From Nitrospira sp. (lineage in GTDB: Bacteria > Nitrospirota > Nitrospiria > Nitrospirales > Nitrospiraceae): a DNA stretch of 64,000 nt. Positions within the stretch are counted from its first letter, which is position 1, and each line of letters starts with the position of its first letter. The DNA lies in assembly GCA_005116965.1 (NCBI GenBank), contig SWDG01000023.1:92162-156161 (forward strand). Reading direction: 5' to 3'. The notes under the pieces were generated by a model. It had not been told where the DNA came from, did not search any database, and worked only from the letters and a program-made list of their open reading frames with translations. The position numbers and the translations under genes are program-made. Shown piece by piece: positions 43,201 to 54,106 of the stretch.

Positions 43201-46200
43201 CAGCTCCCAGTTGCACGGTATCAAGCGCCCCATTCAGATGATCGAACTCCACAATAGTCAATTGCCCGCTGCCCAGCCCGAACTGATAGGTATCGGTATC
43301 CGCCGATCCTGTGACCACCCCACCAAATGTGCCTGGCCCCCAGATCGTCCCATCAGCAAATCGCACCAATTCAACGGCACCAGGAGCATAGTAATAGGGA
43401 TTCGAAGAGCCTTGCTGGGTGATGCCCCCGGATGGAGCCAACAGCCCGCTGAAAAAACGCCAACTCCCGGTACTGAACGCCAGCGTGTAGTACCCCTGAA
43501 TCGTCAGTTGGTCATTCGCCCCCTGTCGTTGCAATACCAAATCGTCACCGTTGCGAAACCAGGAGACGTCTTCCGCTCTCACACCGGCTCCCATCTCAAT
43601 CACATCCGACTGACTGGAGGAAATGAACGGATCGGTGCTCGCGTCGATGATCGTGTCACGCCCATCGCCCGCCGTGAAACCATAGGTATTGCTGGACTCT
43701 CGTCCATTCAACACATCATTCCCCGTGCCCCCGTCCATCCGTGCCCAACCCGTCAAAATATCATCGCCTCCCATTCCATAGAGATCGACACCGAAGGTCC
43801 CGGACATCGTATTATTCAACGCATTCCCAGCACCGACGCTTCCCCCCAACATGGTCAGATTTTCGACATGGTCACGGAGCGTATAGCTCACAAAACTTTC
43901 CACGAGATCGATCCCCTCGTGTGCCCCTTCGATGACGGAATCATCTGCTACAGAAATGACATAGGTATCGTTGCCTGCTCCCCCCATGAGGGTATCCAGC
44001 CCAGCGCCACCATCGAGCACGTCGTCCCCTGCCCCACTCATAAGGACATCATTCCCCTCACCACCAACGAGTTGGTCGTCCCCCTCTCCCGCCTCAAGGA
44101 GGTCATCGCCGGCACCGCCCTCTAACCGATCGTTCCCAATCCCACCATCCAGATTATCGTTCCCATTTTCCCCAAACAGAACATCGGCCCCGCTCCCGCC
44201 TATCAATTCATCATCGCCCGCTCCGCCATAAAGCCCATCATTCCCCACGCCTCCTTCAATCCAGTCGCTCCCATCTGCGGCCATCACCGCCGCAGCAGAC
44301 ACGTCCCCGCCAGAGAACAGATTGCGGTTATACCCTCCATACAACTGATCATCCCCGGCTCCCCCGATCAGAATATCCTCCCCTTCTCCACCGAAAAGCG
44401 TATCGCCCCCAGCTCCCCCGTCCAACACATCATTCCCACCGGCCCCACGATGCTCAGTGGTATCGTAGGTGCCAGTCTGCCCACTGATCCGCAAATCCCC
44501 CGAGAGCGTGTCGTTGCCTTCTCCCCCGTAGAGGGCATCCTGGCCGTCCTGCCCGTAGAGTTGGTCATTGCCGGTTCCGCCTGCCAGCACATCATCGCCA
44601 ACACCTCCGTAGAGCAGATCGTCGCCCTCACCGCCGTCAAGCGAGTCGGCCCCGCCGTCCGCTGGATCGCCACCGACCGCAGCGGGCGTGTCCCCTATCA
44701 GCGTGTCGCTGCCCTTGCCGCCGATGAGCACGTCGCTGCCGGCCCCGCCGCGAAGCTCGTCCGCATCATCCCCGCCGTCCAAATAGTCATTAGCACTGAA
44801 TCCGTGCCCCTCATCGTCGCCATTGTCGCCTTGAAGATAATCGCGCCCCGCGCCGCCGAGAAGCACATCCTCGCCGAGGTTGCCGATCAAGGTGTCATCA
44901 CCCGCGCCACCATCCAGGAAATCATCGTACGACCCAGTCCATACTTGTCCGACCTGCAATTGCACATCATCTCCCTCGAGATAGTCGTGACCAGCCCCAC
45001 CGAACAAGTGGTCAGCCCCTCCTTGGCCGAACAGAACATCGTTGCCCTCCCCGCCATCCAATACGTCATCACCACCTTGCGCATCGGCAAACTCGCCGGA
45101 CCCGTACAGCCGATCCCCTTCGATCCCACCGAACAATCGATCGTTTCCATCCCCTCCACTCAGGTCGTCATAGCCTTCCTCTCCGTAGAGTTCGTCGTTG
45201 CCGTGATGGCCGATCACCACATCGTCGCCCGCCAGCGCATGGATCACATCGTTCGACAACCCGTCACTGCGATACACATCCCTCAGGGCGGTAAAGAGGG
45301 GGCTGGTGCTCTGATCTGGATTGATCCGGAAAAACTGCGTCCGGGTGGGAAGCCCATTGTCATACGTAATGGCGTCAACTTCAAACAGGCGAATACCGAA
45401 TCGTCCGCTGTCATAGCCCTTGATCGTCAGCGGCCCCGATCCGGTCACGACCAGATCGCTACCTTGCTTGGTGAAGGTAATCGTGCTATCCGCGCTCTGA
45501 AAGGTATTGGCCGGATGGGTCTCTCGCCGCAGAGCCCCCACTAAAACCTGCCCATCAAACTCCACGGCCCCTCGCCCATCCGAATCCTCAATCGTGTCGG
45601 CGCCGTCAATCGCGCGGATGATGTAGGTATCAAGACCGGCGCCGCCTCTCAGAATGTCGTTATCCAGGCCACCGTCGAGAAAATCGTTGTCCGTCCCGCC
45701 TTCCAGCACATCATTGCCTCGACCTCCGATCAGCCGATCGCTTCCTGCGCCACCTTCCAGTTGATCGCTACCAGCATCGCCCTGCAGATAATCGTTGCCA
45801 CCATTGCCGATGAGGAGATCCACCCCCGCCCCGCCATAGAGATGGTCGTCATTGTCTCCTGATTCGAAACGATCTTCGCCAGCCGAACCAAACAGGAATT
45901 GCCGCGTGTTCGCAGGATCGTCCACTGTGGCGATTTCATAGGTCTGCGTGGCATCAAAAAAATAGATCGATCCTGGTGACGTGGCCAAGTCCGCCTGATT
46001 CAGCGCAATTTTCTCCTTCAGAAAGGCGGCACGATCATCGAGATAAGAAGCGGTGAGTGTTCCCCCACCGGTGAATGCATCATAGAGATCTAGATCGCCA
46101 TTGGTATTGAACTGGGAGTAGAGCGCGTTCGTTCCGGACTCGGAATTGGCCGTCAAAACAAAAGGATTAAGTTCTGTTAAGGCATACCGATAAGCCAGAC

Positions 46201-47668
46201 CTTCAGAAGTATCAGCATCTGCACGAGCAAGAACTGTGGCACGATCAAGCACTGGGTCGGTGAGATCGGTGATTGTCAAGACAAGACCTTGGGCCTGCAT
46301 GGTTACCACGCGGTCCGTGATTTCTTGGATAGCGGCGTACATCATGTTCCGATTGGCCAGATCCCCAAACCCACCCACACGGGAATTGATGGGCAGTGGG
46401 TCCGCAGGAGCCACGGCAGGGTCGCGGAAGAGTTTGCGGAAGGCATCAACCGTTTTTTCGAGTGAATCTCCTTCCACAACGCCCGGCGTGTTCAGTAACG
46501 CGACGGTATCCGCCTTTGAGTTGGACAAGGCTTTGATGATCAGTTCAGTACTTGCCTGCCCATATCGTAAATCGATCGTCTGGATTAGCTCCTGAACCGC
46601 GAGCGAATCCACGATGAGCGTGATCGAATGCGTGTTAGCGCTTTCAGTAACGCTCGGGAACGGCAGACCGGCGATCAAGGGTTGTCCCTCGATAAAGACT
46701 GGAATGGCCGGTGCATGCATACCTGAGTTAGCAACAAACTGCAGATCATCGGTCGTCGCCTGCCCATAGAGCTGGGTAATCTTCGCAAACGGCCCTTGAT
46801 CCTGCACTTCCCCAGGCGATTGAAGAAAGGTGAGACCAGTTGGACTAAAAAGCGACTGGGTAGCAGCTGTTGCCCACTGATACCGCACATCATTGTAGAG
46901 ACTAGTCGTCCCTTGATCGAATGGATGCCAGCTTGTGCCTTGCGCATCATAGAGGACCTTGGCTTGGTCATAGACGTTCGTGCGTGGGAAGGAGGCGAGG
47001 GCGTTATCTGGATTGTCTAAAACGGATCGGAAATATGTCAGCATGTCCTGAATCCGGTTCTCTTCTGCAGAGAGACCCGGCACGGCTCCTGGCACATGGC
47101 CTCGACCCGCACCATTGAAAATGTAGGTGTGATTCATCTCGCTGGCATGGAGCTCGGTAAATACCGTGGCCAGATGTCCACCCAGCGAGAAGCCGGTCAC
47201 ATTGAGCACGGCCCCAGTTGGCAGTTTCCCCTCTGCCTTAAGAGACTGGTAATACTGTTCCATCGCGGCCAGTTGCCCAAAGGCAAATCCAGACGCCCCA
47301 ACCTCGGCATCCGCACCGAACAAATCCCGTTCTCGATCTCCACCCTGAGCTGATGGAGCAGATTCAGTGCTCCGGAAAGACAGGGTGTAACTGTTGGCCT
47401 GCGTATCGAACATCAGCGTTGCCGAGAACCCCGTCGCATCGTTGGCATGGTGGTCGAGGATTTGGTAGCGGTCGAGAAACTGATCAGCAAGAATATTGGC
47501 AAAACGGGTTTTACCGCTCAATGAGGGATCAAGAAGAGGGTGATTATTCCCGAGAAGTAGCCGATCTTCGACTTCGTTGCTACTGGATAAATTGATGCCA
47601 TCCAGATAGGACTCCGCGGCCATCTGTTGTGTTGCAAACTGCAGCCATGTACTTACGTTAGTTGACAT
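40256..47668 (-). CDS. Giant RTX protein with lipase-like N-terminal domain
   Basis: A 2470-residue secreted-type protein. Residues 1-330 resemble an alpha/beta-hydrolase: GFSLGGH at 159-165 is the G-x-S-x-G nucleophile motif (Ser161). Residues about 600-1240 hold dense glycine/aspartate nonapeptide RTX repeats, which bind calcium and fold after export. About 1240-1730 has repeated HCBP-type segments and a short RTX block. About 1740-2035 has three cadherin-like/He-PIG domains (each with DQDPGD..TYSA or similar). About 2040-2350 is a second RTX array, followed by a C-terminal cap expected to hold the type I secretion signal. No type I secretion genes are in the window. A GGAGG site precedes the ATG, and the gene overlaps the lipoprotein stop by 11 bases. 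It may act as a surface lipase, adhesin or S-layer-like protein. Confidence 0.88.
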   Translation of the reverse strand: MSTNVSTWLQFATQQMAAESYLDGINLSSSNEVEDRLLLGNNHPLLDPSLSGKTRFANILADQFLDRYQILDHHANDATGFSATLMFDTQANSYTLSFRSTESAPSAQGGDRERDLFGADAEVGASGFAFGQLAAMEQYYQSLKAEGKLPTGAVLNVTGFSLGGHLATVFTELHASEMNHTYIFNGAGRGHVPGAVPGLSAEENRIQDMLTYFRSVLDNPDNALASFPRTNVYDQAKVLYDAQGTSWHPFDQGTTSLYNDVRYQWATAATQSLFSPTGLTFLQSPGEVQDQGPFAKITQLYGQATTDDLQFVANSGMHAPAIPVFIEGQPLIAGLPFPSVTESANTHSITLIVDSLAVQELIQTIDLRYGQASTELIIKALSNSKADTVALLNTPGVVEGDSLEKTVDAFRKLFRDPAVAPADPLPINSRVGGFGDLANRNMMYAAIQEITDRVVTMQAQGLVLTITDLTDPVLDRATVLARADADTSEGLAYRYALTELNPFVLTANSESGTNALYSQFNTNGDLDLYDAFTGGGTLTASYLDDRAAFLKEKIALNQADLATSPGSIYFFDATQTYEIATVDDPANTRQFLFGSAGEDRFESGDNDDHLYGGAGVDLLIGNGGNDYLQGDAGSDQLEGGAGSDRLIGGRGNDVLEGGTDNDFLDGGLDNDILRGGAGLDTYIIRAIDGADTIEDSDGRGAVEFDGQVLVGALRRETHPANTFQSADSTITFTKQGSDLVVTGSGPLTIKGYDSGRFGIRLFEVDAITYDNGLPTRTQFFRINPDQSTSPLFTALRDVYRSDGLSNDVIHALAGDDVVIGHHGNDELYGEEGYDDLSGGDGNDRLFGGIEGDRLYGSGEFADAQGGDDVLDGGEGNDVLFGQGGADHLFGGAGHDYLEGDDVQLQVGQVWTGSYDDFLDGGAGDDTLIGNLGEDVLLGGAGRDYLQGDNGDDEGHGFSANDYLDGGDDADELRGGAGSDVLIGGKGSDTLIGDTPAAVGGDPADGGADSLDGGEGDDLLYGGVGDDVLAGGTGNDQLYGQDGQDALYGGEGNDTLSGDLRISGQTGTYDTTEHRGAGGNDVLDGGAGGDTLFGGEGEDILIGGAGDDQLYGGYNRNLFSGGDVSAAAVMAADGSDWIEGGVGNDGLYGGAGDDELIGGSGADVLFGENGNDNLDGGIGNDRLEGGAGDDLLEAGEGDDQLVGGEGNDVLMSGAGDDVLDGGAGLDTLMGGAGNDTYVISVADDSVIEGAHEGIDLVESFVSYTLRDHVENLTMLGGSVGAGNALNNTMSGTFGVDLYGMGGDDILTGWARMDGGTGNDVLNGRESSNTYGFTAGDGRDTIIDASTDPFISSSQSDVIEMGAGVRAEDVSWFRNGDDLVLQRQGANDQLTIQGYYTLAFSTGSWRFFSGLLAPSGGITQQGSSNPYYYAPGAVELVRFADGTIWGPGTFGGVVTGSADTDTYQFGLGSGQLTIVEFDHLNGALDTVQLGAGITANDVVLEKNGLDLKLSPDNATDVLTVASYFSVVSGNYRFSSSLRVHPTPYKVDQVTFADGTIWDTVTLESRINNFTGTSFYDPILANDLDNVIRGLDGGDWLVGRGGNDTLYGGADDDEVYGDQGDDVLIGEMGDDLLFGGTGHDTYLFNLGDGIDTIEDIVAVGEGNQIQFGVGISRNDLTLTRDDIARTLTIQVGSSGTDKLVLPSFDSTGANGSLVVETLSFVDGSTVNLLDLFAPSNQAPTMVTPLADQTVAEGVPFTIQVPATAFTDQDPGDVLTYSASLADGTALPSWLSVDATAGTFTGMPDDPQVGSLDVRVTVTDTGNLSASDVFTLTVQNVNDAPTVAAPLADYMVLEDAAFTFTVPTNTFADQDAGEVLTYSAMRADGTALPAWLNFDATTRTLSGVPLNDDVGTFEIAMKVTDQSGLAATETFALTVQNVNDASIVVNALVDQSAAEDFPFTFTMPSGTFADVDAVHGDHLTYRAMLADGSPLPSWLSFTPTTQTFAGTPNPGAAGVLQVTVIATDTKGASTTDQFALTVSGPLPQILTGTAGNDILTGGRGDDTLSGLAGNDSLNGGQGNDVLDGGTGVDTMQGGTGNDTYMVDRPGDVVTELAHEGIDTVHSSITYTLGANIEHLTLTGTAVINGTGNALNNVLLGNSANNTLNGGAGHDRLDGGFGSDTMIGGVGDDTYVVDRARDVVTELAAQGSDTVESSITYILGPNLEHLILTGSANLNGTGNSAHNVLLGNSGNNFLDAGSGDDTLDGGMGSDALFGGSGHDRLWGGLGDDNLHAGSGNDLLNGGEGIDRLDGGSGDDRLLGGAGDDQLIGGSGADHFTGGRGNDTSVGNSGNDTYQFARGDGQDTILDVDAFLGNQDRALFGTAIDPLDLVISRQANDLRLAIHGSADQVTVKDWYLGRTNHIETFQAGNGEVLLSTQVDQLIQAMAAFTQQTGLTWDHAIDQRPQDVQTVLAASWQ
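40620..41560 (-). repeat. C-terminal RTX repeat array
   Basis: Tandem coding repeats of the form GGxGxDxLx, together with two near-identical segments of about 100 residues (YxVDRxxDVVTELAxxGxDTV and then [14 protein letters not shown]). The repeats are translated in frame with the RTX gene; they are not an independent DNA element. Confidence 0.8.
43950..45880 (-). repeat. Central RTX repeat array
   Basis: About 1.9 kb of calcium-binding nonapeptide repeats (GGAGNDxLxGG and variants) encoded on the minus strand. The skewed composition creates long but spurious open frames on the plus strand. Confidence 0.82.
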
Positions 47669-48602
47669 TGAAACCTCCGTAACTCAAAGGTGCTGCAGGC
47701 CTCAGAATCTTACTGACGAACCAATATGTGAAATCACCGTCCTTTTGTGAGCGTTTATCGGAGCGAAGTATTGGACAGACTTGACCACTGAGCCACCAAA
47801 TACCAGTTAAGTTATTTCTCACCCCTCCGCTACGAATGAATCCTCGCCGTACACCAAGCACTTCTTTGGTTTGGATATCCAGAACAATTAGCTCCCCGCC
47901 TGCAACTCCAAATTCTCGATCATGTGGGCGTGAAACCCCACGCCATGTGTAGCCATACCGACTCTTGAGTTGCGTCACAGGCTCTTCAACCATTGGAGAT
48001 TTATCCTGCACGTAGCCAGAATAACGACGATAGCGGGTGCCAGGAATCTTGGAGGAGATTGATGACGATAAAGGCATTTCAAGATAGGAGTAAACCCTCC
48101 ACGGAGGATCAACAAAAACAGTCTGAGAATCTCTTGCCTCCCAATCCGTGTAACCATACGGATCTTCCAGGGCATAAAGGTGTTGCATGTGGTCATCAAA
48201 CACCTGCTCCCTCGGCCTCATCATGTAGAGCCCGTCTACATTTTCCACAGTCTTATAAATAAACTCCCCCGCTTCCGTCTTGCAGAGATGATCAAAGTAC
48301 TGCTCCGGCGTCATTCCCGGTCTGTACCCGCTATCCTCCGGCGCTGGATTTGGAATCTTGATGCTGTGGGCAAAGCGACCTTCTTCAGTGGCCATCGGAT
48401 CGGCTGGCTTCAGTTTCAAAATGTTACAGGCCGTATCATTCGGCTTGAGCTTTGCCTTCGCACAGTTCTCTGTAAACGTCTTCATTGCTCGGTCAAAGTA
48501 CCGACCTGGCGTTTCTTCATTCGACAATGCACCCGTGGCGCAACCTGCAATGATCAGTATCATTAGCGCAGGACTAATCTTCCCAATCCACCTTGAGGTC
48601 AT
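47658..48602 (-). CDS. Lipoprotein coupled to the RTX gene
   Basis: A 314-residue exported protein. The signal ends LIIAGC (Cys near residue 21), a good lipobox. The mature part contains paired cysteines ([22 protein letters not shown] and, late, QVCPIL). [17 protein letters not shown] stretch is followed by a YMMRPRE segment; such heads occur in family-unassigned lipoproteins. No enzyme motif is recognised. It overlaps the start of the RTX gene by 11 bases, so the two are translationally coupled and probably act together, perhaps as an anchor or chaperone for the secreted protein. That partnership is inference. Confidence 0.78.
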   Translation of the reverse strand: MTSRWIGKISPALMILIIAGCATGALSNEETPGRYFDRAMKTFTENCAKAKLKPNDTACNILKLKPADPMATEEGRFAHSIKIPNPAPEDSGYRPGMTPEQYFDHLCKTEAGEFIYKTVENVDGLYMMRPREQVFDDHMQHLYALEDPYGYTDWEARDSQTVFVDPPWRVYSYLEMPLSSSISSKIPGTRYRRYSGYVQDKSPMVEEPVTQLKSRYGYTWRGVSRPHDREFGVAGGELIVLDIQTKEVLGVRRGFIRSGGVRNNLTGIWWLSGQVCPILRSDKRSQKDGDFTYWFVSKILRPAAPLSYGGFNVN

Positions 48603-48647
48603 TTTTCACATGCCTCCATGAAGTGTTCGACTTCCCATTCCTGAAAC

Positions 48648-48971
48648 TTATCCTTTCGGCCCTGGTTGCCGTGCTGATTGTAACCCCACCAACACCTGCT
48701 GAATCTGTTGCTGCAACCGCGCCAGGGTGATCACGTCCATCGCCACGCGGGTGACAAGGTGGCCATCTAAGCCTTTCGGGGCCGCTTGTCCGTCCTTCGC
48801 CGCTTTTACGATCGCAGCCAACAGCGCCGGCTCGATGAAACCAAAATCGAGATACGCAATACCCTGCGCCACACCGACATTGGTGTAGTTCGCCGCGCGT
48901 GGGTGCGCGGAGGAGTCGGATGGTTTTAACCGGACATTCAACGCAATCGTGGTGTCATTGGGTTCGCTCAT
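48648..48971 (-). CDS. Small hypothetical protein (possibly DUF3467-like)
   Basis: A 107-residue protein. The segment NYTNVGVAQGIAYLDFGFIE followed by HLVTRVAMDVITLARLQQQI has the general shape of DUF3467-like proteins (a Y-N opening, LDFG strand and a final amphipathic helix), but I am not certain. It has no signal peptide or metal motif. It precedes the lipoprotein and RTX genes by 45 bases on the same strand, so it may be part of that operon. Confidence 0.6.
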   Translation of the reverse strand: MSEPNDTTIALNVRLKPSDSSAHPRAANYTNVGVAQGIAYLDFGFIEPALLAAIVKAAKDGQAAPKGLDGHLVTRVAMDVITLARLQQQIQQVLVGLQSARQPGPKG

Positions 48972-49408
48972 GGGCTCAGGCTCCTGTGTTGTGGATGAAG
49001 GACCGCGAGGATGACAACCGCACAGGGCAATCCGTATGCATGTGGGTTCCTAATGAGTTGGTGCGTGAGTCTAAGAATCCATCGGTTGGCTGTCAAGGAC
49101 CCCTTGTAGCATCCCAAGCCGGACGGATGGAATCTGCCTGAAAGTGCCTAAGTGTTGTAACTAGCCGAAAGAGGGGGATAGAAGAAAACCCAATGCCTCC
49201 GGTGCGACCAGGATGCGTAGGGATTCCGTGACATCCTCATCCGTTCCCGTCCCAACATGCGCACACTCATCAGTGGGTTCGCAAACACCGCTCCCCTGGT
49301 CATCGCGAGCCGATGGCTATACCTATACCTGCCCGGAATGGACCTCACCAGCAATGACACCAGCGTCGCGCCACTGAATAGACGCCTGACCCCTTTATTC
49401 ACCTAGCC
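48972..49408. other. Intergenic stretch without supported gene
   Basis: Short open frames exist on both strands, but none has a family feature or a convincing ribosome site. No RNA gene or repeat is apparent. I also looked for a CTGT-N8-ACAG-type LexA site ahead of the DNA-repair block and saw none. Confidence 0.5.
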
Positions 49409-50082
49409 ATGGGTGGACGCTTTACCCAAACCGCCTCGTCTGAGGTGATTGCCCGGCAGTTTGCACTCACCGATCCGCCGTTGTTCACCCTCCGCTACAA
49501 CATCGCGCCGTCTCAACGCATCGCCGCGATACGGATTGATCCCGACACCACCACACACACTCGTTATGCTCCGCTGGAGGGTTGATTCCGTCCTGGGCCA
49601 AAGACGCCAAGATTGGAAATCAGTGCATCAATGCCAAAGCGGAGACGGTGGCAGAGAAGCCCTCGTTTCGATCCGCCTTCAAGAAACGGCGCTGTCTCAT
49701 CGTCGCAACGGGGTTCTATGAATGGCAAGTGCAAGGCCGCACCAAGCACCCGATGTGGATTGGATTGAAGAATCAACACCCGTTCGCCTTCGCTGGGCTC
49801 TGGGAGCACTGGACACCCGCTGAAGGGCAACCCCTTGAGACCTGTACGATCATCACAACGGAGCCGAATGCCCTGATGGCCCCAATCCATAATCGGATGC
49901 CGGTGATTCTCGCCCCCACCTCCTATGATCAATGGCTCGATCCTGCGTTCCAGCAGATCGACTCCCTCAAAGCCCTGCTGCGTCCCTATCCACGTGACGA
50001 GCTGACGGTCTACCCCGTGAGCACCCTGGTCAATAACCCGCGCCATGATGTACCGCAGTGCCTTGAGCCGGTCTCGGTCTAA
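49409..50082 (+). pseudogene. SRAP (YedK/HMCES-type) gene, inactivated
   Basis: SRAP proteins need Cys2, exposed after removal of Met1, to form a crosslink with abasic sites in single-stranded DNA. Here the frame starts MGGRFTQ instead of MCGRFTQ: a single TGT-to-GGT change would explain it. About 50 codons on, the frame shifts near 49565 and again near 49583 and ends at a TGA. The rest of the domain is present in another frame and well conserved (LIPSWAKDAKIGNQCINAK, GFYEWQ with the active-site Glu, and IHNRMPVIL with the active-site His). The gene therefore looks dead by two independent kinds of lesion. It immediately precedes umuD and umuC. Confidence 0.85.
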
Positions 50083-50121
50083 GGAGTACACTACCGCCCG
50101 GCCTGGTTGTGAGGATGTGTG

Positions 50122-50547
50122 ATGAATGTCGAAGCCATCTACGCGCCCGATCTTTCGACACGCTACAAGCTGCCCATCTTTCTGGGGCGACTGCCTGCAG
50201 GGTTTCCCTCTCCCGCTGATGACTATCTCGAAGGGAAGCTCGATCTCAACCGGCACCTCATTAAGCATCCTGCCGCCACCTTCTTTGTGCGGGTGACGGG
50301 GGACTCCATGACTGGCGCGGGGATTCATTCAGGGGACTTGCTCATTGTGGACCGCTCGCTCGAAGCCATCGATGGCAACGTCATCGTCGCCGCACTCGAT
50401 GGAGAACTGACGGTCAAGCGTCTCTATAAGCGAGACACGGCTCTGCGGCTCCTTCCTGCCAACACGGACTATCAACCGATCGAGATTCAGGCTCAGCAGT
50501 CCTTTGAAATTTGGGGAGTCGTCACCAACGTCATTCACGCGCTCTGA
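50122..50547 (+). CDS. umuD: UmuD-type translesion-polymerase accessory protease
   Basis: A 141-residue S24 self-cleaving protein. Near residue 25 LPAGFPSP carries the Ala-Gly cleavage site, VTGDSMTGAGI near 56-66 holds the catalytic Ser, and GELTVKRLYKR near 91-101 holds the catalytic Lys. RecA filaments would stimulate cleavage to UmuD', which activates UmuC. The ATG at 50122 has GAGG seven bases upstream; a GTG one codon earlier is less likely. It ends six bases before umuC, so the pair is cotranscribed. No LexA box could be recognised by eye, and the lineage's box may differ from that of E. coli. Confidence 0.93.
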   Translation: MNVEAIYAPDLSTRYKLPIFLGRLPAGFPSPADDYLEGKLDLNRHLIKHPAATFFVRVTGDSMTGAGIHSGDLLIVDRSLEAIDGNVIVAALDGELTVKRLYKRDTALRLLPANTDYQPIEIQAQQSFEIWGVVTNVIHAL

Positions 50548-50553
50548 GTACCC

Positions 50554-51822
50554 ATGCCGCCCATCTTCGCCCTCGTCGATTGCAATAACTTCTACGCGTC
50601 CTGTGAGCGGGTCTTTAACCCCAAGCTCCACGGGCAACCGATTGTCGTCCTCTCGAACAATGATGGCTGTGTCGTGGCTCGCTCGAATGAAGCCAAGGCG
50701 TTGGGGATCGGGATGGGGGTCCCGGAGTTTCAGATTCGTCCGGTGCTCCGTGAGCACCAGGTCCAGGTGTTTTCCAGCAATTACACACTCTATGGCGATA
50801 TGTCCCAGCGCGTGATGGAGACGTTGGACCCGTTCAGCCCGGAGCTTGAAATCTATTCAATTGATGAAGCCTTCTTGAGTCTGTCCGGCTTCTCCTCATG
50901 GAATCTGACCGAGCACGGGCAGGTCATTCGCGATACGGTGAAACGCTGGACGGGTCTTCCGGTGTCGGTCGGGATCGCAGAGACAAAGACTCTTGCCAAA
51001 ATCGCCAATCGTGTCGCCAAGCGGACACCGGACACAGGCGGGGTCTTCGATCTGCTCGCCTGTTCAGACCGAGAAGCCGTGCTAAGCAGAGTCGCCGTTG
51101 AAGAGGTCTGGGGGATCGGACGGAACCATGCCCGTGTTCTGAATCAGAACGGCATCACCACGGCGCTCCAGTTGCGTGAGGTCGATGACCGGTGGATACG
51201 GAAGCGCATGGGGGTTGTCGGTCTTCGTCTGGTGCTGGAGTTGCGCGGCGTATCCTGTCTAGATCTGGAACAGTGTCCCGCACCCAAGCAAAGCCTGACG
51301 TGCTCTCGTGCGTTTGGCAAACTCATTAGCAGCCTGGCAGAGATGGAAGAGGCGGTCTCGGTCTATACCTCACGGGTAGCAGAAAAGTTGAGACGCGAAC
51401 GTCTCGCCGCGAGCGTGTTGACCGTGTGCCTCACAACCAACGAATTCAAGGACGGGCCACAGTACAGCAATACGCTCACGCGGAAGTTGCCCACCGTGAC
51501 CGACAACACCGCCGACCTCATCGAGTCTGCCATTCAGAGCATTCAAGCAATCTATCGAGGCGGGTACCACTACAAGAAGGCGGGCGTGATGCTCACGGGA
51601 CTTGTCCCTGCCAGTCAGATCCAGGCCGATCTATTCGACGATCACAACCGTAGGAAATCCAACCGACTCATGTCTGCGCTCGATGCCGTAAATGATCGGT
51701 GGGGTGCCGGAGCCCTCCACTATGCGTCAAGCGGATTCACCACGTCGTGGAAGACGCAGTTTCATCACCGGTCGCCTGCCTACACGACTGACTGGAATTC
51801 GCTGCCGATCGTAACTGCCTAA
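50554..51822 (+). CDS. umuC: UmuC-type Y-family DNA polymerase
   Basis: A 422-residue error-prone polymerase, full length. The palm begins [17 protein letters not shown] with the first catalytic Asp near residue 9 and the steric-gate region. YSIDEAFL near 101-108 supplies the Asp-Glu pair. [18 protein letters not shown] near 143-160 and [12 protein letters not shown] (helix-hairpin-helix) follow, then the little-finger domain from about 240. The C-terminal 90 residues match the UmuC extension. With UmuD' it bypasses lesions under SOS stress. No sign of damage is seen, in contrast to the SRAP gene upstream. Confidence 0.95.
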   Translation: MPPIFALVDCNNFYASCERVFNPKLHGQPIVVLSNNDGCVVARSNEAKALGIGMGVPEFQIRPVLREHQVQVFSSNYTLYGDMSQRVMETLDPFSPELEIYSIDEAFLSLSGFSSWNLTEHGQVIRDTVKRWTGLPVSVGIAETKTLAKIANRVAKRTPDTGGVFDLLACSDREAVLSRVAVEEVWGIGRNHARVLNQNGITTALQLREVDDRWIRKRMGVVGLRLVLELRGVSCLDLEQCPAPKQSLTCSRAFGKLISSLAEMEEAVSVYTSRVAEKLRRERLAASVLTVCLTTNEFKDGPQYSNTLTRKLPTVTDNTADLIESAIQSIQAIYRGGYHYKKAGVMLTGLVPASQIQADLFDDHNRRKSNRLMSALDAVNDRWGAGALHYASSGFTTSWKTQFHHRSPAYTTDWNSLPIVTA

Positions 51823-52186
51823 TGTTCTAAAATACCATTATTATCTGTATATCTCGCCTTACTGTTTCCTCAGTCCCTTCCTGCAGTTCACGTCTCTGCG
51901 AGGCCCCATATCCTGCTCGTTTCGTTCTTATCGTGGTTTCCCTGTGCAATGCGCTGTGACGAACAACTCTGGTACATGCGTCAAACGACCACCTCCGACC
52001 CAAAGCAGAAGCACACGATCGACCGCTACCAGAAGGGAGATGGTTGATGGGCCATAACTCATTGAACCACCGTCGATGTTGGAATATTATTGACGATCAT
52101 TGAAGGTGTGTTACGCGGCTAGAACATAGCAGATTCGTTTCTTATTGCTATGTGGATTTCGTGGATACCGCGAGCGTCGAGGGCCT
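51823..52186. other. Intergenic stretch after umuC
   Basis: A relatively AT-rich stretch with no supported gene, RNA or clear terminator. A CGAGGG sequence just before 52187 acts as the ribosome site of the next gene. Confidence 0.5.
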
Positions 52187-53185
52187 ATGAGCAACGCAGA
52201 TTCAGAAATTCAAAAATTCGCACTTTACGGCGAGAACATACCGGGGTTTGATGACTCGATACAGCCAACCCTAGAGCTGCGGAGTTGGACTACCGTCTCG
52301 AGCGACGAGCGGACTATTGTTCTGCATCAGATTATTCACAACGGATGGCTGGGAAGGACGGCAGAGAGACATATTATAACTACGGTCGCCCACCTTAATT
52401 ATAAATACCTTCAACTGTGCCCGGCGAGGAACTTTCACAGCGCTCCGCAGCAGAACGACGGCTACGGCGGTTTTGACAGTGCCACAAGGAAGGCAGCGGC
52501 AGAGGATTTCGGTCGAATCTTCATGGAAGAGGAGGAGCCGCTTGTCCTGAGAATGTTGAGCAAGTTCGCACAACTACTTATCGACGCCGATGCCTTGAAT
52601 AGAGCTAAGAAGGCAGTCAATTCAGATGAACGCAAAAGGTATGTTGGCGCTGCGTACAAGCAGTTTGATCTCTTCGCTAACTGCGTTAACCACGTCTTTG
52701 AGCAGTTCGCCGTTAATCAATTGCTGACTCGTAGTGGGTTCATCCCGAGACAAGACGAGACCATCGAGCAAGAATTGTACAAGCCAACCCTTCAGGCGCT
52801 ATCCGATCCGAAGTGGAGGCCCGTGAATGACATTCTTGCTCTCATGTTCGAGGATTTTCGGGAAGGTCGATATCCTGAAACGATCACGAAGGCTCACAGT
52901 GCTGTTCAGTGCTTTCTGCAAGTCCTTGTGACGGGGAAACCAGGAACCAATGCAAAGGGCGAGCTTGCACAGCTAATAAAGACAGGCAAAGAGGCCGGTG
53001 TGATCCCGACAAGTCGATTCATTGAGCCATTCGTGGGAAATATCCAGAGCTTCATCGCTTCAGAAAGAGCAACGAACAGCACCGCGAAACCGTCACTCGT
53101 CCCGGCCTCAAGCTCCGACGCCTTACTGATGATGAATATGACGCTCGTGTTCTTGCAACATTGCCTTCAGGCAGTTGGGAAATGA
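52187..53185 (+). CDS. Abi-like (HEPN C-terminal) protein, possible defence gene
   Basis: A 332-residue protein resembling the STM4504/CBY_0614 group with an abortive-infection C-terminus. The N-terminal 200 residues are mostly helical and charged. The C-terminal part has FREGRYPETITKAHSAVQCF near 230, then SFIASERATNSTAKPSLVPA near 280-300 and a final helical LMMNMTLVFLQHCLQ. The ER-A-TN-S-AKP cluster is the hallmark of Abi_C/HEPN-like domains, which in other systems act as RNases or abortive-infection effectors. No partner gene (toxin/antitoxin or methylase) is evident. The ATG at 52187 follows CGAGGG; an earlier in-frame start adds 14 residues without support. It sits beside umuDC in an accessory region. 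Confidence 0.72.
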   Translation: MSNADSEIQKFALYGENIPGFDDSIQPTLELRSWTTVSSDERTIVLHQIIHNGWLGRTAERHIITTVAHLNYKYLQLCPARNFHSAPQQNDGYGGFDSATRKAAAEDFGRIFMEEEEPLVLRMLSKFAQLLIDADALNRAKKAVNSDERKRYVGAAYKQFDLFANCVNHVFEQFAVNQLLTRSGFIPRQDETIEQELYKPTLQALSDPKWRPVNDILALMFEDFREGRYPETITKAHSAVQCFLQVLVTGKPGTNAKGELAQLIKTGKEAGVIPTSRFIEPFVGNIQSFIASERATNSTAKPSLVPASSSDALLMMNMTLVFLQHCLQAVGK

Positions 53186-53681
53186 AAGTGCCACATAACA
53201 TTTCGTTGAAGCGGACCTGACAGGGCCACTTAACTCAACCGTCAATGCCACAGGGCTGAGGACCGCTATCTGGCGGTGCGTCCCCCTGCGCCGATCTTCC
53301 GCTTGTGGCCGTTACCAGCCATCGCGGGACAAATACCAGCTCCTGTTTCGTACTGGCTGGCGAGACTGTAACAACCCCCTTGTCCAGTCACACAGCAGGG
53401 TTGAGTACGCAAAAAGAGGCCCGGTAACTTTTCGCTCTACGTAATCAGGTTGCTCTACGGAGCAGAACAACCAAACGGAAGCTCTCCTATTTCACACACG
53501 AGATGAATTCATCTGCACGAGTCATTCAGATCGGTCAGTGACAGGGCAACGCTCGTCTCCACACGACCTACAGGATTCAAACGACCGGGGGGTTGTTTTT
53601 TCTATTTCACGCGTACAAAATATCCCCGCGTTGTCAGTGCGGGCCTAATCGTCAACCACCATAAGAGAGAGGGGCATAACC
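53186..53681. other. Intergenic stretch without recognisable gene
   Basis: Nearly 500 bases with no supported coding sequence, repeat or RNA. Near 53660 an AGAGAGGGGC ribosome site introduces the next gene. Confidence 0.5.
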
Positions 53682-54098
53682 GTGAGTCTGCGAAATCTTC
53701 TACGGCTTGTTCTTGCAGTTGGGGTCTGCGGTACCGCCGGCCCAGTCTGGGCATATGATCCAAGTCCGAATATCGGTGGCGACCTGGCCGCCTGTGATCA
53801 GGTCATCTTTACTACGTTCACACCCCCTCCCTTCTCCGCGGATAAGAATAATGTCACCGTGGCACCGAAATCGGATTTTTCATTCCTTGCATCCAAGGTA
53901 ACGACTTCCGCAAGCATCACGGTGAAGATCAAGGAAGAAAAAATTCCGATCACCGTCACTTCAGTCGGTTACGGATTCCAGGTCAAGGGGAAACTGCCCC
54001 CCAGCATCAAGGGCAGCTACATCCGACTCGATATTTTCGCCAAAGGGCCGGGTGACTGCGACAAAACCGATGGGTGGCTGCTCAAGGTAGGGAACTGA
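53682..54098 (+). CDS. Secreted hypothetical protein
   Basis: A 138-residue protein starting with GTG. A cleavable signal peptide (hydrophobic LLRLVLAVGVCGTAGPVWA, cleavage near residue 24) precedes a mature domain with one early Cys (AACDQVIF) and one late Cys (GDCDKTDG), which could form a disulfide. The middle is beta-rich (SASITVKIKEEKIPITVTSV). Family unknown. It would be periplasmic or secreted. It stands alone on the plus strand, converging with minus-strand genes. Confidence 0.72.
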   Translation: MSLRNLLRLVLAVGVCGTAGPVWAYDPSPNIGGDLAACDQVIFTTFTPPPFSADKNNVTVAPKSDFSFLASKVTTSASITVKIKEEKIPITVTSVGYGFQVKGKLPPSIKGSYIRLDIFAKGPGDCDKTDGWLLKVGN

Positions 54099-54106
54099 CC
54101 GTTGCC

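Noticed and set aside
44450-45544. Long plus-strand open frame (364 codons) and similar ones at 41174-42322 and 43211-44125
   Set aside because: They are antisense to the RTX repeats. Biased Gly/Asp codons remove stop codons on the other strand; the products are low-complexity and lack family motifs or ribosome sites.
40620-45880. Regular short repeats resembling a CRISPR array
   Set aside because: The period is nine codons and in frame with a protein; the units vary and there are no unique spacers of equal length.
49148-49402. Minus-strand open frame of 84 codons before the SRAP remnant
   Set aside because: It has no family features or ribosome site and lies in a stretch that looks non-coding.
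50083-50121. SOS box ahead of umuD
   Set aside because: No CTGT-N8-ACAG or similar LexA site was visible here or before the SRAP remnant; the lineage's box may differ, so no site is claimed.
49564-50328. Minus-strand open frame of 254 codons opposite the SRAP and umuD genes
   Set aside because: The plus strand encodes clear UmuD and SRAP domains; the antisense product has no family features.
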